From Alphaproteobacteria bacterium (GTDB taxonomy: Bacteria > Pseudomonadota > Alphaproteobacteria > Caulobacterales > Maricaulaceae), in assembly GCA_024278855.1 (NCBI GenBank), contig JAJRSJ010000005.1, positions 1-64,000 on the forward strand: 64,000 nucleotides of DNA. Reading direction: 5' to 3'. The notes under the pieces are model-generated. The model ran no database searches. It was not told where the DNA came from and saw only the letters and a list, made by a program, of their open reading frames with translations. Below are positions 26,325 through 36,545 of the stretch, piece after piece. The position numbers were made by a program, and so were the translations under genes. Position 1 is the first letter of the stretch. Every line of letters starts with the position of its first letter.

Positions 26325-29006
26325 ATGGCCTCTCTAGACAGCTTTAATTGTAAACGTGAAATGACGGTACGCGGCGGTACATATACCTATTTTGATCTTA
26401 AAGAAGCCGAGAAAAACGGACTATCCGGAATTTCCAAATTGCCCTATTCTCTCAAGGTTTTACTGGAAAACCTGCTGCGCAATGAAGACGACAAAACCGT
26501 CACTCGCGCCGATATCGAGGCCGTCGCGGCTTGGCTCAAAACCAAAACCTCGACCCACGAAATTGCATTTCGCCCGGCCAGGGTTTTGATGCAGGATTTT
26601 ACCGGTGTCCCTGCCGTGGTCGATTTGGCCGCCATGCGCGACGCCGTGGTTAAACTGGGCGCATCCGCAAGCGCCATCAACCCGCAAAATCCGGTGCATC
26701 TGGTTATCGATCATTCGGTTATGATCGATTATTCCGGCACCAATGCCGCCTTTGCCAAAAACGTCAAGCGGGAATATGAACGCAACGGCGAGCGCTATGA
26801 TTTTCTGAAATGGGGCCAGACCGCCTTTGACAATTTCTCGGTTGTACCGCCCGGTACAGGTATCTGCCATCAGGTTAATCTGGAGCATCTGTCCCAAACC
26901 GTGTGGACGAAAACCGAAAACGGCGCCACCTATGCATTCCCTGACACTTTGGTTGGCACGGATAGCCACACCACCATGGTCAACGGCCTGTCGGTTCTAG
27001 GTTGGGGCGTTGGCGGTATCGAAGCCGAAGCCGCCATGCTCGGGCAACCCATATCCATGCTCATCCCCGAAGTAATCGGCATGGAGCTTACCGGAAAAAT
27101 GCCGGAAGGTGCCACCGCCACCGATTTGGTGCTTATCGTTGTCGCCCAATTGCGCGCACGCGGTGTTGTTGGTAAATTCGTCGAGTTTTACGGCGACGGC
27201 CTGGATCATTTATCCTTGGAAGACCAAGCAACATTGGCCAATATGGCCCCGGAATACGGCGCGACCTGCGGGTTTTTCCCTATTGATGAAGACACTATAA
27301 CCTATCTCAAAGCCACCGGCCGCGACGGGGCCCGTATCGAATTGGTTGAAAAATACGCCAAAGCTCAAGGGCTTTGGCGCGGCGACATCATTCCAGTGTT
27401 CACAGACACTCTACATCTGGACATGAGCACCATAGTGCCGACAATTTCCGGCCCCAAACGCCCGGAAGAAAAAATCAATCTAAAAACCGCCAGCCGTGAT
27501 TTTGGAAAAATCCTAAGCAAAACATTCGGTAAATCCCCTATGGACGGTAGCCCCACCCCAGTCAAAGGTAAAGACTACAGCGTTGACCACGGCGATATTT
27601 TCATTGCCTCCATCACCTCATGCACCAACACCTCTAACCCCAGTGTGATGATCGGCGCAGGTCTTCTGGCCAAACGCGCCCATGCTTTGGGCCTAAAGGT
27701 CAAGCCTTGGGTCAAGACCTCCCTGGCACCCGGTTCGCAAGTGGTGGCGGAATATCTCAAAAAAGCCGATTTGCAAAAACACATGGACGCGCTCGGCTTT
27801 AACATTGTCGGCTTTGGCTGTACCACATGTATCGGCAATTCCGGCCCGATTGCGCCGGAATTATCAAAGGCCATAGCGGACGGCGATCTGATCTCTTGCT
27901 CGGTGCTTTCGGGCAACCGCAATTTTGAAGGGCGCATTGGCCCGGACATTCGTGCTAATTTCCTGGCCTCGCCGCCTCTGGTGGTCGCCTATGCTTTGGC
28001 CGGTTCCATGCACCATGATTTTGAGCGCGATCCGCTCGGTGTGGGGCAGGGCGGCGAAGAAATTTATCTGCGGGATCTATGGCCGAGCTCCAAACAAATT
28101 GATGCTTTGGTGCGCAAGACCATCACCCGCAAAATGTTCGTCGATCGCTATAAAGACGTCTATAAAGGTGATGCCCAGTGGCGCAAAATCAAAGTCGAGG
28201 GCGGCGAGACCTATAAATGGAATTCAAGCTCTACCTATGTGCAACACCCGCCTTATTTTGAGGGCATGACCATGACGCCAGACCCGGTGTCGGATGTTAA
28301 AAACGCCAACATTCTGGCTTTGCTCGGCGAAGCTATCACCACCGACCATATCTCCCCGGCCGGAGCCATAGCCCAAAAAAGTCCGGCCGGTACATATCTG
28401 GCCGAGCGGCAAGTCCCGACGAGCGCCTTTAACTCTTACGGATCGCGCCGAGGTAATCACCAGATTATGATGCGCGGCACCTTTGCCAATATCCGCATCA
28501 AAAACCAAATGGTGCCGGGCAGTACCGGCGGGGTTTCCAAATATGTCCCCACGGGGAAAACCATGTCGATTTATGATGCGGCCATGAAATACAAGCAAGA
28601 CGGCAAAGATTTGGTCATATTGGCAGGCAGCCTATACGGTAATGGCAGTTCGCGCGACTGGGCCGCCAAGGGTACAATCCTGCTCGGCGTCAAAGCCGTA
28701 ATCGCCAAAAGTTTCGAGCGCATTCACCGCTCAAACCTGATCGGCATGGGCGTCTTGCCCCTTGAATTTACGGACGGCGAAGGTTGGCAGGAATTGGGCC
28801 TGACGGGCGACGAGACCATAGACATAGGCGGTGTCAGCAACATCACGCCCCGCTCCGGTATTGATGTCACCATCACCGATAAATCCGGCAAAGCACGAAC
28901 CATCCAAGCCCGGGTGCGCATCGACACAGAAAACGAACTGGAATACTACAAGCACGGCGGAATTTTGCACTATGTGCTGCGAAATTTGGCAGCGGCGGCT
29001 AAATAG
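26325..29006 (+). CDS. acnA: Aconitate hydratase A
   Basis: An 893-residue 4Fe-4S enzyme that isomerises citrate and isocitrate in the TCA cycle. The cluster ligands are Cys433 (ITSCTNTSNP), Cys499 and Cys502 (FGCTTCIGNSG). DSHTTMVNGLSVLGWGVGGIEAEA and GSLYGNGSSRDWAAKG are further signatures. Full length for the AcnA/IRP1 type, including the C-terminal swivel domain (from about residue 690). Ribosome-binding site AAGGAAA before the ATG. Downstream 200 bases are non-coding. Confidence 0.98.
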   Translation: MASLDSFNCKREMTVRGGTYTYFDLKEAEKNGLSGISKLPYSLKVLLENLLRNEDDKTVTRADIEAVAAWLKTKTSTHEIAFRPARVLMQDFTGVPAVVDLAAMRDAVVKLGASASAINPQNPVHLVIDHSVMIDYSGTNAAFAKNVKREYERNGERYDFLKWGQTAFDNFSVVPPGTGICHQVNLEHLSQTVWTKTENGATYAFPDTLVGTDSHTTMVNGLSVLGWGVGGIEAEAAMLGQPISMLIPEVIGMELTGKMPEGATATDLVLIVVAQLRARGVVGKFVEFYGDGLDHLSLEDQATLANMAPEYGATCGFFPIDEDTITYLKATGRDGARIELVEKYAKAQGLWRGDIIPVFTDTLHLDMSTIVPTISGPKRPEEKINLKTASRDFGKILSKTFGKSPMDGSPTPVKGKDYSVDHGDIFIASITSCTNTSNPSVMIGAGLLAKRAHALGLKVKPWVKTSLAPGSQVVAEYLKKADLQKHMDALGFNIVGFGCTTCIGNSGPIAPELSKAIADGDLISCSVLSGNRNFEGRIGPDIRANFLASPPLVVAYALAGSMHHDFERDPLGVGQGGEEIYLRDLWPSSKQIDALVRKTITRKMFVDRYKDVYKGDAQWRKIKVEGGETYKWNSSSTYVQHPPYFEGMTMTPDPVSDVKNANILALLGEAITTDHISPAGAIAQKSPAGTYLAERQVPTSAFNSYGSRRGNHQIMMRGTFANIRIKNQMVPGSTGGVSKYVPTGKTMSIYDAAMKYKQDGKDLVILAGSLYGNGSSRDWAAKGTILLGVKAVIAKSFERIHRSNLIGMGVLPLEFTDGEGWQELGLTGDETIDIGGVSNITPRSGIDVTITDKSGKARTIQARVRIDTENELEYYKHGGILHYVLRNLAAAAK

Positions 29007-29085
29007 AGATTGGGTAAATTTATCTCGTTGCTGTGTGTTGCCAACCCGGCCAGTAATGTCTGGACGCCTCAAATAAGAAGCATTT

Positions 29086-29099
29086 GGCGAAATTTCGCC
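29086..29099. promoter_or_regulatory. 14-bp perfect palindrome between acnA and ihfB
   Basis: GGCGAAATTTCGCC is perfectly self-complementary without a loop, as in a dimeric repressor site, and lies 108 bases before ihfB. There is no T-run, so it is not a terminator. The regulator is unknown. I see no gene in 29007-29206. Confidence 0.35.
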
Positions 29100-29206
29100 T
29101 TGCACGCGATGATATTAACGCAATAATTAGTGTTTTTTTGCAAAAAATCTTGCACACGGGTCAAAGCAGGGATTGACGCACGCGGTTTTGGAGGCGATAA
29201 AAGGCC

Positions 29207-29497
29207 ATGCTCAAGTCTGATTTAATCGAAAAACTGGAATTGGAAAACCCGCACCTTAGCCCGGCTGAGTGCGAGCGGGTCGTGGCTATCTTTTTCGAAA
29301 GCATTACCCAAACTTTAGAAGCAGGTGCCCGTGTAGAATTACGCGGGTTTGGCAGTTTTACGCCGCGCCGCCGCAAAGCCCGTGCAGCCCGCAACCCCAA
29401 AACTGGCGAATCGATTACAATTCCCGAAAAGTTCGTCCCGTTTTTTCGCACCGCAAAAGCCTTAGCCAAGAAAATCGACAATTTTTCCAAAACATAA
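29207..29497 (+). CDS. ihfB: Integration host factor beta subunit
   Basis: A 96-residue HU/IHF-family DNA-bending protein. MLKSDLIEKLELENPHLSPAE and the arm region ELRGFGSFTPRRRKARAARNPKTGE are closest to the IHF beta type, not HU. It pairs with IhfA to bend DNA at specific sites. ihfB near trpFBA is a common order in alphaproteobacteria. Confidence 0.92.
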   Translation: MLKSDLIEKLELENPHLSPAECERVVAIFFESITQTLEAGARVELRGFGSFTPRRRKARAARNPKTGESITIPEKFVPFFRTAKALAKKIDNFSKT

Positions 29498-29629
29498 AGC
29501 CAGTATTTGGCCATTTTGGCTGTATTCGCATGAAAAACGCGCATTTTCGACAAGTCCTGACATATTGACGCCTCAGGGTTTTTCCTGTCTTATGCCCCCA
29601 TATTAAACTTAAACCTAAAGGGGGTAATT

Positions 29630-30019
29630 ATGGGAATGATCTCGGAATTTAAAAAATTTGCAGTCAAAGGCAATATGCTCGACATGGCCGTCGGTATTAT
29701 CATGGGGGCCGCATTTGGCACGGTGATTAAATCACTGGTAGAAGATGTCATCATGCCGCCAATTGGGGCTTTAACTGGCGGTATTGACTTTTCCAAACTG
29801 TCATTTGTGATTAAAGAAGCGACAGACGGCAACGAAGCCGTGGCCATCAATTACGGCTCATTTATCAACGCGCTGATCGCCTTTCTCATCGTTGCTTGGG
29901 TGTTGTTCATCATCATCAAAGGCATGAATAAATTTAAAGAAGAAGAAGAAGCCGCACCTTCAGCTCCGCCTGCACAAGAAGTGCTGCTCGCTGAAATCCG
30001 CGATTTGCTTAAGAAGTAA
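29630..30019 (+). CDS. mscL: Large-conductance mechanosensitive channel
   Basis: A 129-residue channel that opens on osmotic downshock. MISEFKKFAVKGNMLDMAVGIIMGAAFG (N-terminal helix and TM1) and the second helix INALIAFLIVAWVLFIIIKGMNK are diagnostic, as is the C-terminal cytoplasmic helix LLAEIRDLLKK. Intact. GGGGG precedes the ATG. It sits between ihfB and trpF. Confidence 0.96.
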   Translation: MGMISEFKKFAVKGNMLDMAVGIIMGAAFGTVIKSLVEDVIMPPIGALTGGIDFSKLSFVIKEATDGNEAVAINYGSFINALIAFLIVAWVLFIIIKGMNKFKEEEEAAPSAPPAQEVLLAEIRDLLKK

Positions 30020-30037
30020 TCTCGGTAAAATATGCGA

Positions 30038-30079
30038 GAAAAGGGTGTCCTTTGTTATTGGCAAGGGGCACCTTTTTTG
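30038..30079 (+). terminator. Probable rho-independent terminator after mscL
   Basis: AAAAGGGTGTCC pairs with GGGCACCTTTTTT around a 15-base loop, with one bulged G and a T-run. It ends mscL transcription just before trpF, so trpFBA probably has its own promoter or relies on read-through. Confidence 0.7.
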
Positions 30080-30094
30080 TAAGAGAAGCCTTAA

Positions 30095-30730
30095 ATGCAA
30101 ACACATATAAAAATATGCGGCCTGACCCGGCCCCAAGATATCGAGAATGCTTTGCGGTACGGGGCGGATATGCTCGGGTTTATTGTGGAGGCGCAAAGCC
30201 CGCGCAAGCTAAGTGTCGAGACGGCGGCGCGGATTTCCCGCCCGGCAATGGGGTGCGCCAAAACTGTAGCCGTTACCGTCAATGCGGATGCAGCATTATT
30301 GCGCCGCATATGCGCCGTAATGCGGCCAGACGTTTTGCAGATGCACGGGGACGAAAGCCCGGAGCGGTTGCGCGAAGTTAAGGAACTTACGGGGCTAGAG
30401 ATCATCAAAGTCGTGGCGGTGCGTGAACGCCGTGATCTTAAACAGATCAAAGCCTATGAGGGTTGTGCTGATTATATTTTGCTAGACGCGAAAGCCCCCA
30501 AAGGTGAAGAACAAAGAGGCGGTCACGGGGTTTCATTTGACTGGAATTTGCTCAAGGGGTTTTCCGCCAAAACAACGTTTATCTTGGCGGGCGGGCTTAA
30601 TTTGGACAATATCCTTGCGGCCAAAGCTACGGGCATAAAGTTTTTTGATGTTAGTTCTGGCGTTGAGGCAGCACCGGGCATAAAAGACCGTTCTTTAATT
30701 CGCGCATTTACGGAAACGATATATGAGTAA
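30095..30730 (+). CDS. trpF: Phosphoribosylanthranilate isomerase
   Basis: A 211-residue TIM-barrel enzyme of tryptophan synthesis, isomerising PRA to Cd[24 protein letters not shown] (catalytic Cys in KICG), [21 protein letters not shown] and [11 protein letters not shown] with VSSGVE are family motifs. Its end overlaps the trpB start by 8 bases. Confidence 0.97.
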   Translation: MQTHIKICGLTRPQDIENALRYGADMLGFIVEAQSPRKLSVETAARISRPAMGCAKTVAVTVNADAALLRRICAVMRPDVLQMHGDESPERLREVKELTGLEIIKVVAVRERRDLKQIKAYEGCADYILLDAKAPKGEEQRGGHGVSFDWNLLKGFSAKTTFILAGGLNLDNILAAKATGIKFFDVSSGVEAAPGIKDRSLIRAFTETIYE

Positions 30731-31928
30731 TACTCCAGACAATAGCCCAGACGAAAATGGGCGTTTCGGCACATTTGGCGGACGTTATGTGGCCGAGACT
30801 TTGATGCCGCCTATATTGGCTTTGCAGGAAGCCTATGAGAAGGCCCGGGCGGACAAAAGCTTCTGGACTGAATTCGACAATTTCGCCCAACATTATGTCG
30901 GACGCCCTAGCCCGCTGTATTTTGCGGAGCGTCTTACGCAACACGGCGGCGGCGCAAAAATTTACCTGAAACGAGAAGACTTAAACCATACGGGTGCCCA
31001 TAAAATCAACAATGTTTTGGGGCAATTATTGTTGGCCAAGCGTATGGGTAAAAAGCGCATTATCGCCGAAACAGGCGCCGGGCAACACGGTGTTGCTACG
31101 GCGACTATGGCGGCGCGGCTCGGCATGGACTGTATCGTGTTCATGGGCGCGGTGGATATTGAGCGGCAAAAACCCAATGTATTTCGCATGAAGTTATTGG
31201 GCGCGGAGGTACGCCCGGTCACGTCTGGCACTTCAACCCTCAAAGACGCCATGAATGATGCCCTGCGCGACTGGGTCACCCATGCGAGCGAGACATTTTA
31301 CTGTATCGGCACGGTGGCAGGCCCCCACCCCTACCCTGAAATGGTCCGCGAATTTCAAAGCATTATTGGCCGCGAAGCCAAGGCACCAATCATGAAAGCT
31401 GAAGCAAGATTGCCAGACGCGGTGGTCGCTTGTATCGGCGGCGGCTCCAATGCATTGGGGATTTTCCACGAATTTACCCCAGACAAAGATGTGCGGTTAA
31501 TTGGCGTCGAAGCCGCCGGGCGCGGAATAGACACCGGGCTGCACGCGGCTTCACTGACGGGCGGCTCGCCGGGCATACTGCACGGCAACCGCACATATTT
31601 ACTGCAAGACCAACACGGCCAAATCAAGGATGCCCATTCTATTTCCGCTGGCCTGGACTATCCGGGTATCGGCCCCGAACATTCATACCTGCACGAAATA
31701 GGCCGCGCCGAATATGTGTCGTGTACGGACGATGAAGCTGCCCAGGCGTTCCAACTCTGCACCAAATTAGAAGGCATAATCCCGGCCCTAGAAAGCGCCC
31801 ACGCCGTCCCGCGTGCTTTGGACTTGGCCAAAGAGTTAGGCGAAGACGGGCTAATCATTATGAACATGTCCGGGCGCGGCGACAAGGATGTGAATACAAT
31901 AGCGAACTTGATGAGGGTGGAGGTATGA
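30723..31928 (+). CDS. trpB: Tryptophan synthase beta chain
   Basis: A 401-residue PLP enzyme that joins indole and serine. The PLP lysine is in [23 protein letters not shown] and [12 protein letters not shown] (phosphate loop) are conserved, and the C-terminus ends [13 protein letters not shown]. Full length. It overlaps trpA by 4 bases (ATGA). Confidence 0.98.
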   Translation: MSNTPDNSPDENGRFGTFGGRYVAETLMPPILALQEAYEKARADKSFWTEFDNFAQHYVGRPSPLYFAERLTQHGGGAKIYLKREDLNHTGAHKINNVLGQLLLAKRMGKKRIIAETGAGQHGVATATMAARLGMDCIVFMGAVDIERQKPNVFRMKLLGAEVRPVTSGTSTLKDAMNDALRDWVTHASETFYCIGTVAGPHPYPEMVREFQSIIGREAKAPIMKAEARLPDAVVACIGGGSNALGIFHEFTPDKDVRLIGVEAAGRGIDTGLHAASLTGGSPGILHGNRTYLLQDQHGQIKDAHSISAGLDYPGIGPEHSYLHEIGRAEYVSCTDDEAAQAFQLCTKLEGIIPALESAHAVPRALDLAKELGEDGLIIMNMSGRGDKDVNTIANLMRVEV

Positions 31929-32710
31929 CCCGCATCGACCAAACATTCGCCCGGCTCAAGGCCGCTAAACAATCCGGCTTCGTTGCTTATATCATGGGCG
32001 GGGATCCTAGCCACGCGTCTTCTTTGGAACTCATGAAAACCCTGCCAAGCGCGGGCGTTGACATTATCGAACTTGGCATGCCGTTTACGGACCCGGCCGC
32101 TGACGGGCCGGTGATTGAACTGGCCGGGCTTCGGGCACTCAAGTCCGGGACAACGGTTACAACCGTGCTTGATATGGCCGCAGATTTTCGCAAAACCAAT
32201 GACACAACCCCGATCATTCTTATGGGGTATGCCAACCCGATCCACCATATGGGCTACGGTAAATTTGCCGCCGCCGCGAAAGCCGCTGGTGTGGACGGGG
32301 CGATTATTGTGGATTTACCGCCCGAAGAAGACGCAGAACTCCGCGCCGAATTTGAACGGCACGACCTAGCCCTGATCCGCCTCGCTACCCCGACCACGGA
32401 TGCTGCTCGCTTGCCCAAAGTGGTCGCGAACACCAACGGTTTCGTCTATTATGTCTCGGTAGCCGGCATAACCGGAAAAGCGTTAGGCGCAGAGAAATCT
32501 GTTGCAAATGCTGTGGAGCGTATCCGCAAAGCTGCGGGCTTGCCAGTTGTCGTAGGTTTTGGTATCAAAACGCCGCAGCAAGCCGAACAAGTGGCGCGCA
32601 GTGCTGATGCGGTTGTTGTCGGTAGTGCTATTGTTGATGTGTATCACAAAGACGGTCATGAGACGGCTCTTGAACTGACGCGGCGCTTAAGTGCCGCCGC
32701 TCATAAATAA
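31925..32710 (+). CDS. trpA: Tryptophan synthase alpha chain
   Basis: A 261-residue TIM-barrel lyase that releases indole from indole-glycerol phosphate. The catalytic Glu and Asp lie in [31 protein letters not shown] and [14 protein letters not shown] are typical. It ends the trpFBA operon; the DUF2147 gene converges on it 14 bases downstream. Confidence 0.98.
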   Translation: MTRIDQTFARLKAAKQSGFVAYIMGGDPSHASSLELMKTLPSAGVDIIELGMPFTDPAADGPVIELAGLRALKSGTTVTTVLDMAADFRKTNDTTPIILMGYANPIHHMGYGKFAAAAKAAGVDGAIIVDLPPEEDAELRAEFERHDLALIRLATPTTDAARLPKVVANTNGFVYYVSVAGITGKALGAEKSVANAVERIRKAAGLPVVVGFGIKTPQQAEQVARSADAVVVGSAIVDVYHKDGHETALELTRRLSAAAHK

Positions 32711-32724
32711 CATAGGCTTTTTTG

Positions 32725-33168
32725 TCATTCAGCTATAACCTTTGTCCACACCAAGGTTTTACAAAACGGGCCGACGCAGCCTTTGACTTCCAACCGGTCA
32801 TCACCGGCCAGTTTGAGTTTGGATTTATAGGTTTTACCGTCGCGGGCATCATAGATTTTACCGCTACCCCATTTGTCTTTTTTAGATTTGAACCCCCACA
32901 GCATTTTGGAGCCGACAATATTTTGGCCCTTAAGCTCTGGGTCAGGGTTATTGTCATCGGTAGCGGAACCATCTTGGTTAGGATCTACCCAGACCACCGT
33001 GCCGCACGGCGTGCCGTCACCACAATCCGAAATTTGTACACGAGCGGCACCATCCGCCGTCAACCACAACCCAACAACATTTATCCCAGATACATTATCT
33101 GAATGTGCCGGAATTGAAACGACGGCAGAAAATATTACAAACAGTGATATGGAAAATAAAATGCGCAT
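32725..33168 (-). CDS. DUF2147 family exported protein
   Basis: A 147-residue protein with a signal peptide (MRILFSISLFVIFSAVVSIPAHS). The mature part, VVGLWLTADGAARVQISDCGDG then CGTVVWVDPN, GSKMLWGFK, WGSGKIYDARDGKTYKSKL and LEVKGCVGPFCKTLVWTKV, matches DUF2147, a periplasmic beta-rich domain with conserved cysteines. Function unknown. Convergent with trpA. Confidence 0.85.
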   Translation of the reverse strand: MRILFSISLFVIFSAVVSIPAHSDNVSGINVVGLWLTADGAARVQISDCGDGTPCGTVVWVDPNQDGSATDDNNPDPELKGQNIVGSKMLWGFKSKKDKWGSGKIYDARDGKTYKSKLKLAGDDRLEVKGCVGPFCKTLVWTKVIAE

Positions 33169-33198
33169 AAACTTGTCCTTTGCAATTATTATTATAAT

Positions 33199-36033
33199 CT
33201 ATTCTTGCGGTAAAATCTGTATCCGGTAGGCATTTTCGGCTTTGAATATTTGTGCTGCCAACGGCTTGAGATCGTCCAGACCCATATTTTGATACGCGAC
33301 ATCGCGGCTACGGAAATTATCAACCCCCCATGTATCGGTTTGGGCCGTGGCGATTACCCCGGCCCAATATGAATTGCTTTCCAACGACGTATCCAGATTT
33401 TCCAAAACCGGGGTAATGGCGCGTTTATAATCATCGTCGCTAATATTTCCGGTTTGAAAATCTTTGGCAATGGCGTCCAACACCTTGATCATATCCTGGA
33501 CTTTCTCCGGCTTGAGGCTAAGGGAGGCCGACATATAGCCGTAGCCCGGATAAAAGCGCGACCCGCTACGCCCGGCCGACGGTGAATAAGCAGCCGCCTC
33601 GTCCTCGCGAATAATATCGGTCAAGCGGTTGGAAAACATCCTGCGCAAAACATTAAGGCGGCGGTTGACCATCATATCCGTACCGTCCGGCGCCGGCCAA
33701 TAAACCTGCAACAAAGCCCGGTTGGCATCGCCGGAATGGCTCAGGGTCACGGGTTTGCGCACGGCCTTTGGGAATGTCAGTTTGGTCATGTCCGGGTAAG
33801 AGCCAAGACCTATATCGCGTTTTGGTAATGCGCCAAAAGTTCGCGCCACTTGCTCAACTATGGTGTCCTTGTCAATATCCCCGACCACGGTGATTTCAAT
33901 TTGGCCGCTTGCTAAAAACGGGGTCAACCAGTCTTTGATTTCGTCCGTTTGCGAGGCCATCAATTCACCCAAAGGCGGAATACCGTAGCGCGGATCACCA
34001 GAACGCAAGAGCCGTCCCACATCGCGGCTGGCAACACCGCCCGGCGTCGAATCGAGAGTTGGGTACCAACTTTCAAGCGATTTTAAATACCGCGCCCGCG
34101 CCTCGTCCCGATATCCCGGCGCGGTTAATTGCGCCGCCATGATATTAAATTGATCAGGAAGGTCAGACGGGACAGTGCTACCCGACAAAAAGAAATATTT
34201 TGTCCCAAACCCAAAGGAAACCCCCACAGCCTTACCGGCCAGTAAAGTCCGGATTTCGTCAGCGCTATGGGCCTCAAGACCACCTGCCCCCATCACACTA
34301 CGGGCCAGATAACTTAGGGCCGAACTTTTACGCGGCATGGATAAGCTGCCGCCTCCAATGCGCACGGTAATATTTATACTATCCTTGGCAAAGTCGGTGC
34401 GCTTGAAATTGAGCATGACATTATTGTCAAATTTGATCAGATCAGCGCCGACATCTTCAATGCGCGTTTCGCTTACAACCTTGCCCGGTGCACCAAAATC
34501 CGTGTAGGCGAATGTAGCCGTTTCTTTGCTCTGGTTGGCCTGCACAACCACCGCCAGACTGTCCTCATAGGCGGTGCGGATTTCTCCTTGGGGATCGTCC
34601 AGAATTTCACTGGTTTGCAGATACAGCAAAGGTGTATCCAAATCCGACCATTTTTCCTTGAACGCATCCCAAACCTGTTCCAGAGTAATGCTATCACTAT
34701 AACTCGCAAACCGTTCCAAGCCTGCCGAGGGGTGGTTAAACACACTCTCTCTGGCAAACCCGCCCAAGATATTGCCAGCCAAGCCATTGGTACGGCGGGT
34801 CTCGGCGGTTTGCACGGCTATTTCCATGGATTTTCGCGAATTGGCCAATTGTTCGTCCAACTCGGCTTGGGTGAAACCGTATGCAAGCGCTTTGCGCAAT
34901 TCCTGCTCGCCGACCGCCAAAGCCTTTTTCCAATTTTCAGGCCGTGACGACATGGTCAAACTCGCCTGTTCCATGGTTTTAAACGAATAGGACATACCGA
35001 CACCCCCCGAGAGAAACACTGCGTCAGATTTTTGCGCCAAGGCCGAAATACGGCGGTTGAGGATCCGGTTGCCCAAACTTTCAATAAATCCGCGTTTGCG
35101 GTGCGCAACGCTATCACTGAAATCGGTATAGGGCTTGATGGTGGCCAATGTGATGCTGGTTTGTATCTCCGGGTCGGTAAAATAGCCCACTTCTGTCGCA
35201 CGGGGCGGCGTCGTGCCGGCGTCCATATCTGGCCCGGCCGCGCCGACCGCTTGCCAGTCAGCAAAATATTCTGCGATTTTGGCGCTCGCATAGTCGGTTT
35301 CAATATCCCCGACCAATACCACAAATGTGTTTTCGGGCCGGTAATAGCTTTGATAAAAATCGCGAAACAAATCCGCATTCATGGTTTCCAAGGTTTCGTC
35401 CACACCAATGGGCATACGACCAAACAGGCGCGAACCTTTAGAGAAGAAGTTGAACCGGTCCAATGAAGCCCGCACGCCCGGACTGTCTTGGCGACGTTTT
35501 TCTGATTGAACAACGCCGCGCTCGCGGTCAATGGCACTTTGCTCCAGGGTTAAATTCTCGACCGTTTCGCGCATGATCATCAAGGTTTCGTCGAGCATTT
35601 CCTCGTTAACATCCGGCAAATTCAGCATATAAACCGTTTGGTCAAAACTGGTATAAGCATTGGTGTCAGCCCCAAAAGACAAGCCGAAACGCTCCAGACG
35701 CTTGGTCATTTCACCTTCAGGGATGTTTTTAGAGCCGTTAAAGGCCATATGTTCCAAAAAATGCGCCCCGCCGCGAAAATCGTCGGTCTCGTTTAAGGAC
35801 CCCGTCCCGATACGCACCCTGAGGGCCGCCGTATTGGTCGGCGTATCATTGCGCATCACCGCATAACGCACCCCATTGGGTAATTTTCCGTAGACCACGG
35901 CCGGGTCGGGTTTTAAATCACTGGCCTGATGAGCGAAATCCACATCATCAATTGTTGGGGTTTTGTCTTTGGGCGTGCATGCACCAAGCAAGAGCGTAGC
36001 CAATGTCACAGATAAAATGAATTGCAGTTTCAT
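33199..36033 (-). CDS. M16 (insulinase/pitrilysin-type) zinc metallopeptidase lipoprotein
   Basis: A 944-residue protein with lipobox LLLGACTP. The inverted zinc motif HxxEH is in GGAHFLEHMAFNGSKNIPEGEM near residue 90, with the downstream Glu in the ERGVVQSEKRR region. A second M16 half (residues ~500-944) lacks the motif, as usual. It should degrade peptides in the periplasm. It is followed closely by the isoprenylcysteine-methyltransferase-like gene upstream on the same strand. Confidence 0.94.
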   Translation of the reverse strand: MKLQFILSVTLATLLLGACTPKDKTPTIDDVDFAHQASDLKPDPAVVYGKLPNGVRYAVMRNDTPTNTAALRVRIGTGSLNETDDFRGGAHFLEHMAFNGSKNIPEGEMTKRLERFGLSFGADTNAYTSFDQTVYMLNLPDVNEEMLDETLMIMRETVENLTLEQSAIDRERGVVQSEKRRQDSPGVRASLDRFNFFSKGSRLFGRMPIGVDETLETMNADLFRDFYQSYYRPENTFVVLVGDIETDYASAKIAEYFADWQAVGAAGPDMDAGTTPPRATEVGYFTDPEIQTSITLATIKPYTDFSDSVAHRKRGFIESLGNRILNRRISALAQKSDAVFLSGGVGMSYSFKTMEQASLTMSSRPENWKKALAVGEQELRKALAYGFTQAELDEQLANSRKSMEIAVQTAETRRTNGLAGNILGGFARESVFNHPSAGLERFASYSDSITLEQVWDAFKEKWSDLDTPLLYLQTSEILDDPQGEIRTAYEDSLAVVVQANQSKETATFAYTDFGAPGKVVSETRIEDVGADLIKFDNNVMLNFKRTDFAKDSINITVRIGGGSLSMPRKSSALSYLARSVMGAGGLEAHSADEIRTLLAGKAVGVSFGFGTKYFFLSGSTVPSDLPDQFNIMAAQLTAPGYRDEARARYLKSLESWYPTLDSTPGGVASRDVGRLLRSGDPRYGIPPLGELMASQTDEIKDWLTPFLASGQIEITVVGDIDKDTIVEQVARTFGALPKRDIGLGSYPDMTKLTFPKAVRKPVTLSHSGDANRALLQVYWPAPDGTDMMVNRRLNVLRRMFSNRLTDIIREDEAAAYSPSAGRSGSRFYPGYGYMSASLSLKPEKVQDMIKVLDAIAKDFQTGNISDDDYKRAITPVLENLDTSLESNSYWAGVIATAQTDTWGVDNFRSRDVAYQNMGLDDLKPLAAQIFKAENAYRIQILPQE

Positions 36034-36053
36034 GATTTTTCCTTTTCGGGATG

Positions 36054-36530
36054 TTAAATCCAGCGCCGAACTCTGGATTGGTATGCTATATATGCGTCGC
36101 CGAACCGGCCAACAAGATATGCCTCTTCGCGGGCAATCACATAAAACCGCAAGGCAAACCAGACTAGCGGCGCACCCAACAGGGCCAAGGGCGCATTTAT
36201 GATAAGACTAATGCCGACAAATACGATCAACATGCCCAGATAAATCGGATTGCGCGAAAACCCAAATGGGCCAGTTTCGATCAAATTACTATCGGCGGTA
36301 TTGGGTAGAATATTGGTCTTGGCCTTGCGGTAGAGAACCGCGCACCAAAGGTTCAAAGCCAGACCCAAAACCACCAAACCAATGCCGAGAAGTTGTAACC
36401 ACCAAGCGGACATACCAAACCCGGTCTTGACAACAAAATCAACCCCAAGCCCGGCCAGTAATATGACCAGAACAATCAGCGGCGGCGGTATACGAACGCC
36501 CGGCGTTGTATTGTTCTTTGGTTTTTTCAT
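36054..36530 (-). CDS. Isoprenylcysteine carboxylmethyltransferase-like membrane methyltransferase
   Basis: A 158-residue membrane protein with about four helices. The C-terminal signature LIETGPFGFSRNPIYLGMLIVFVG and AREEAYLVGRFGDAYIAYQSRVRRW is that of the ICMT/PEMT superfamily, which uses SAM at the membrane. Bacterial substrates are mostly unknown. It lies between the AbgT transporter and the M16 peptidase genes, all on the minus strand. Confidence 0.9.
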   Translation of the reverse strand: MKKPKNNTTPGVRIPPPLIVLVILLAGLGVDFVVKTGFGMSAWWLQLLGIGLVVLGLALNLWCAVLYRKAKTNILPNTADSNLIETGPFGFSRNPIYLGMLIVFVGISLIINAPLALLGAPLVWFALRFYVIAREEAYLVGRFGDAYIAYQSRVRRWI

Positions 36531-36545
36531 ATACTATATCCGCTA

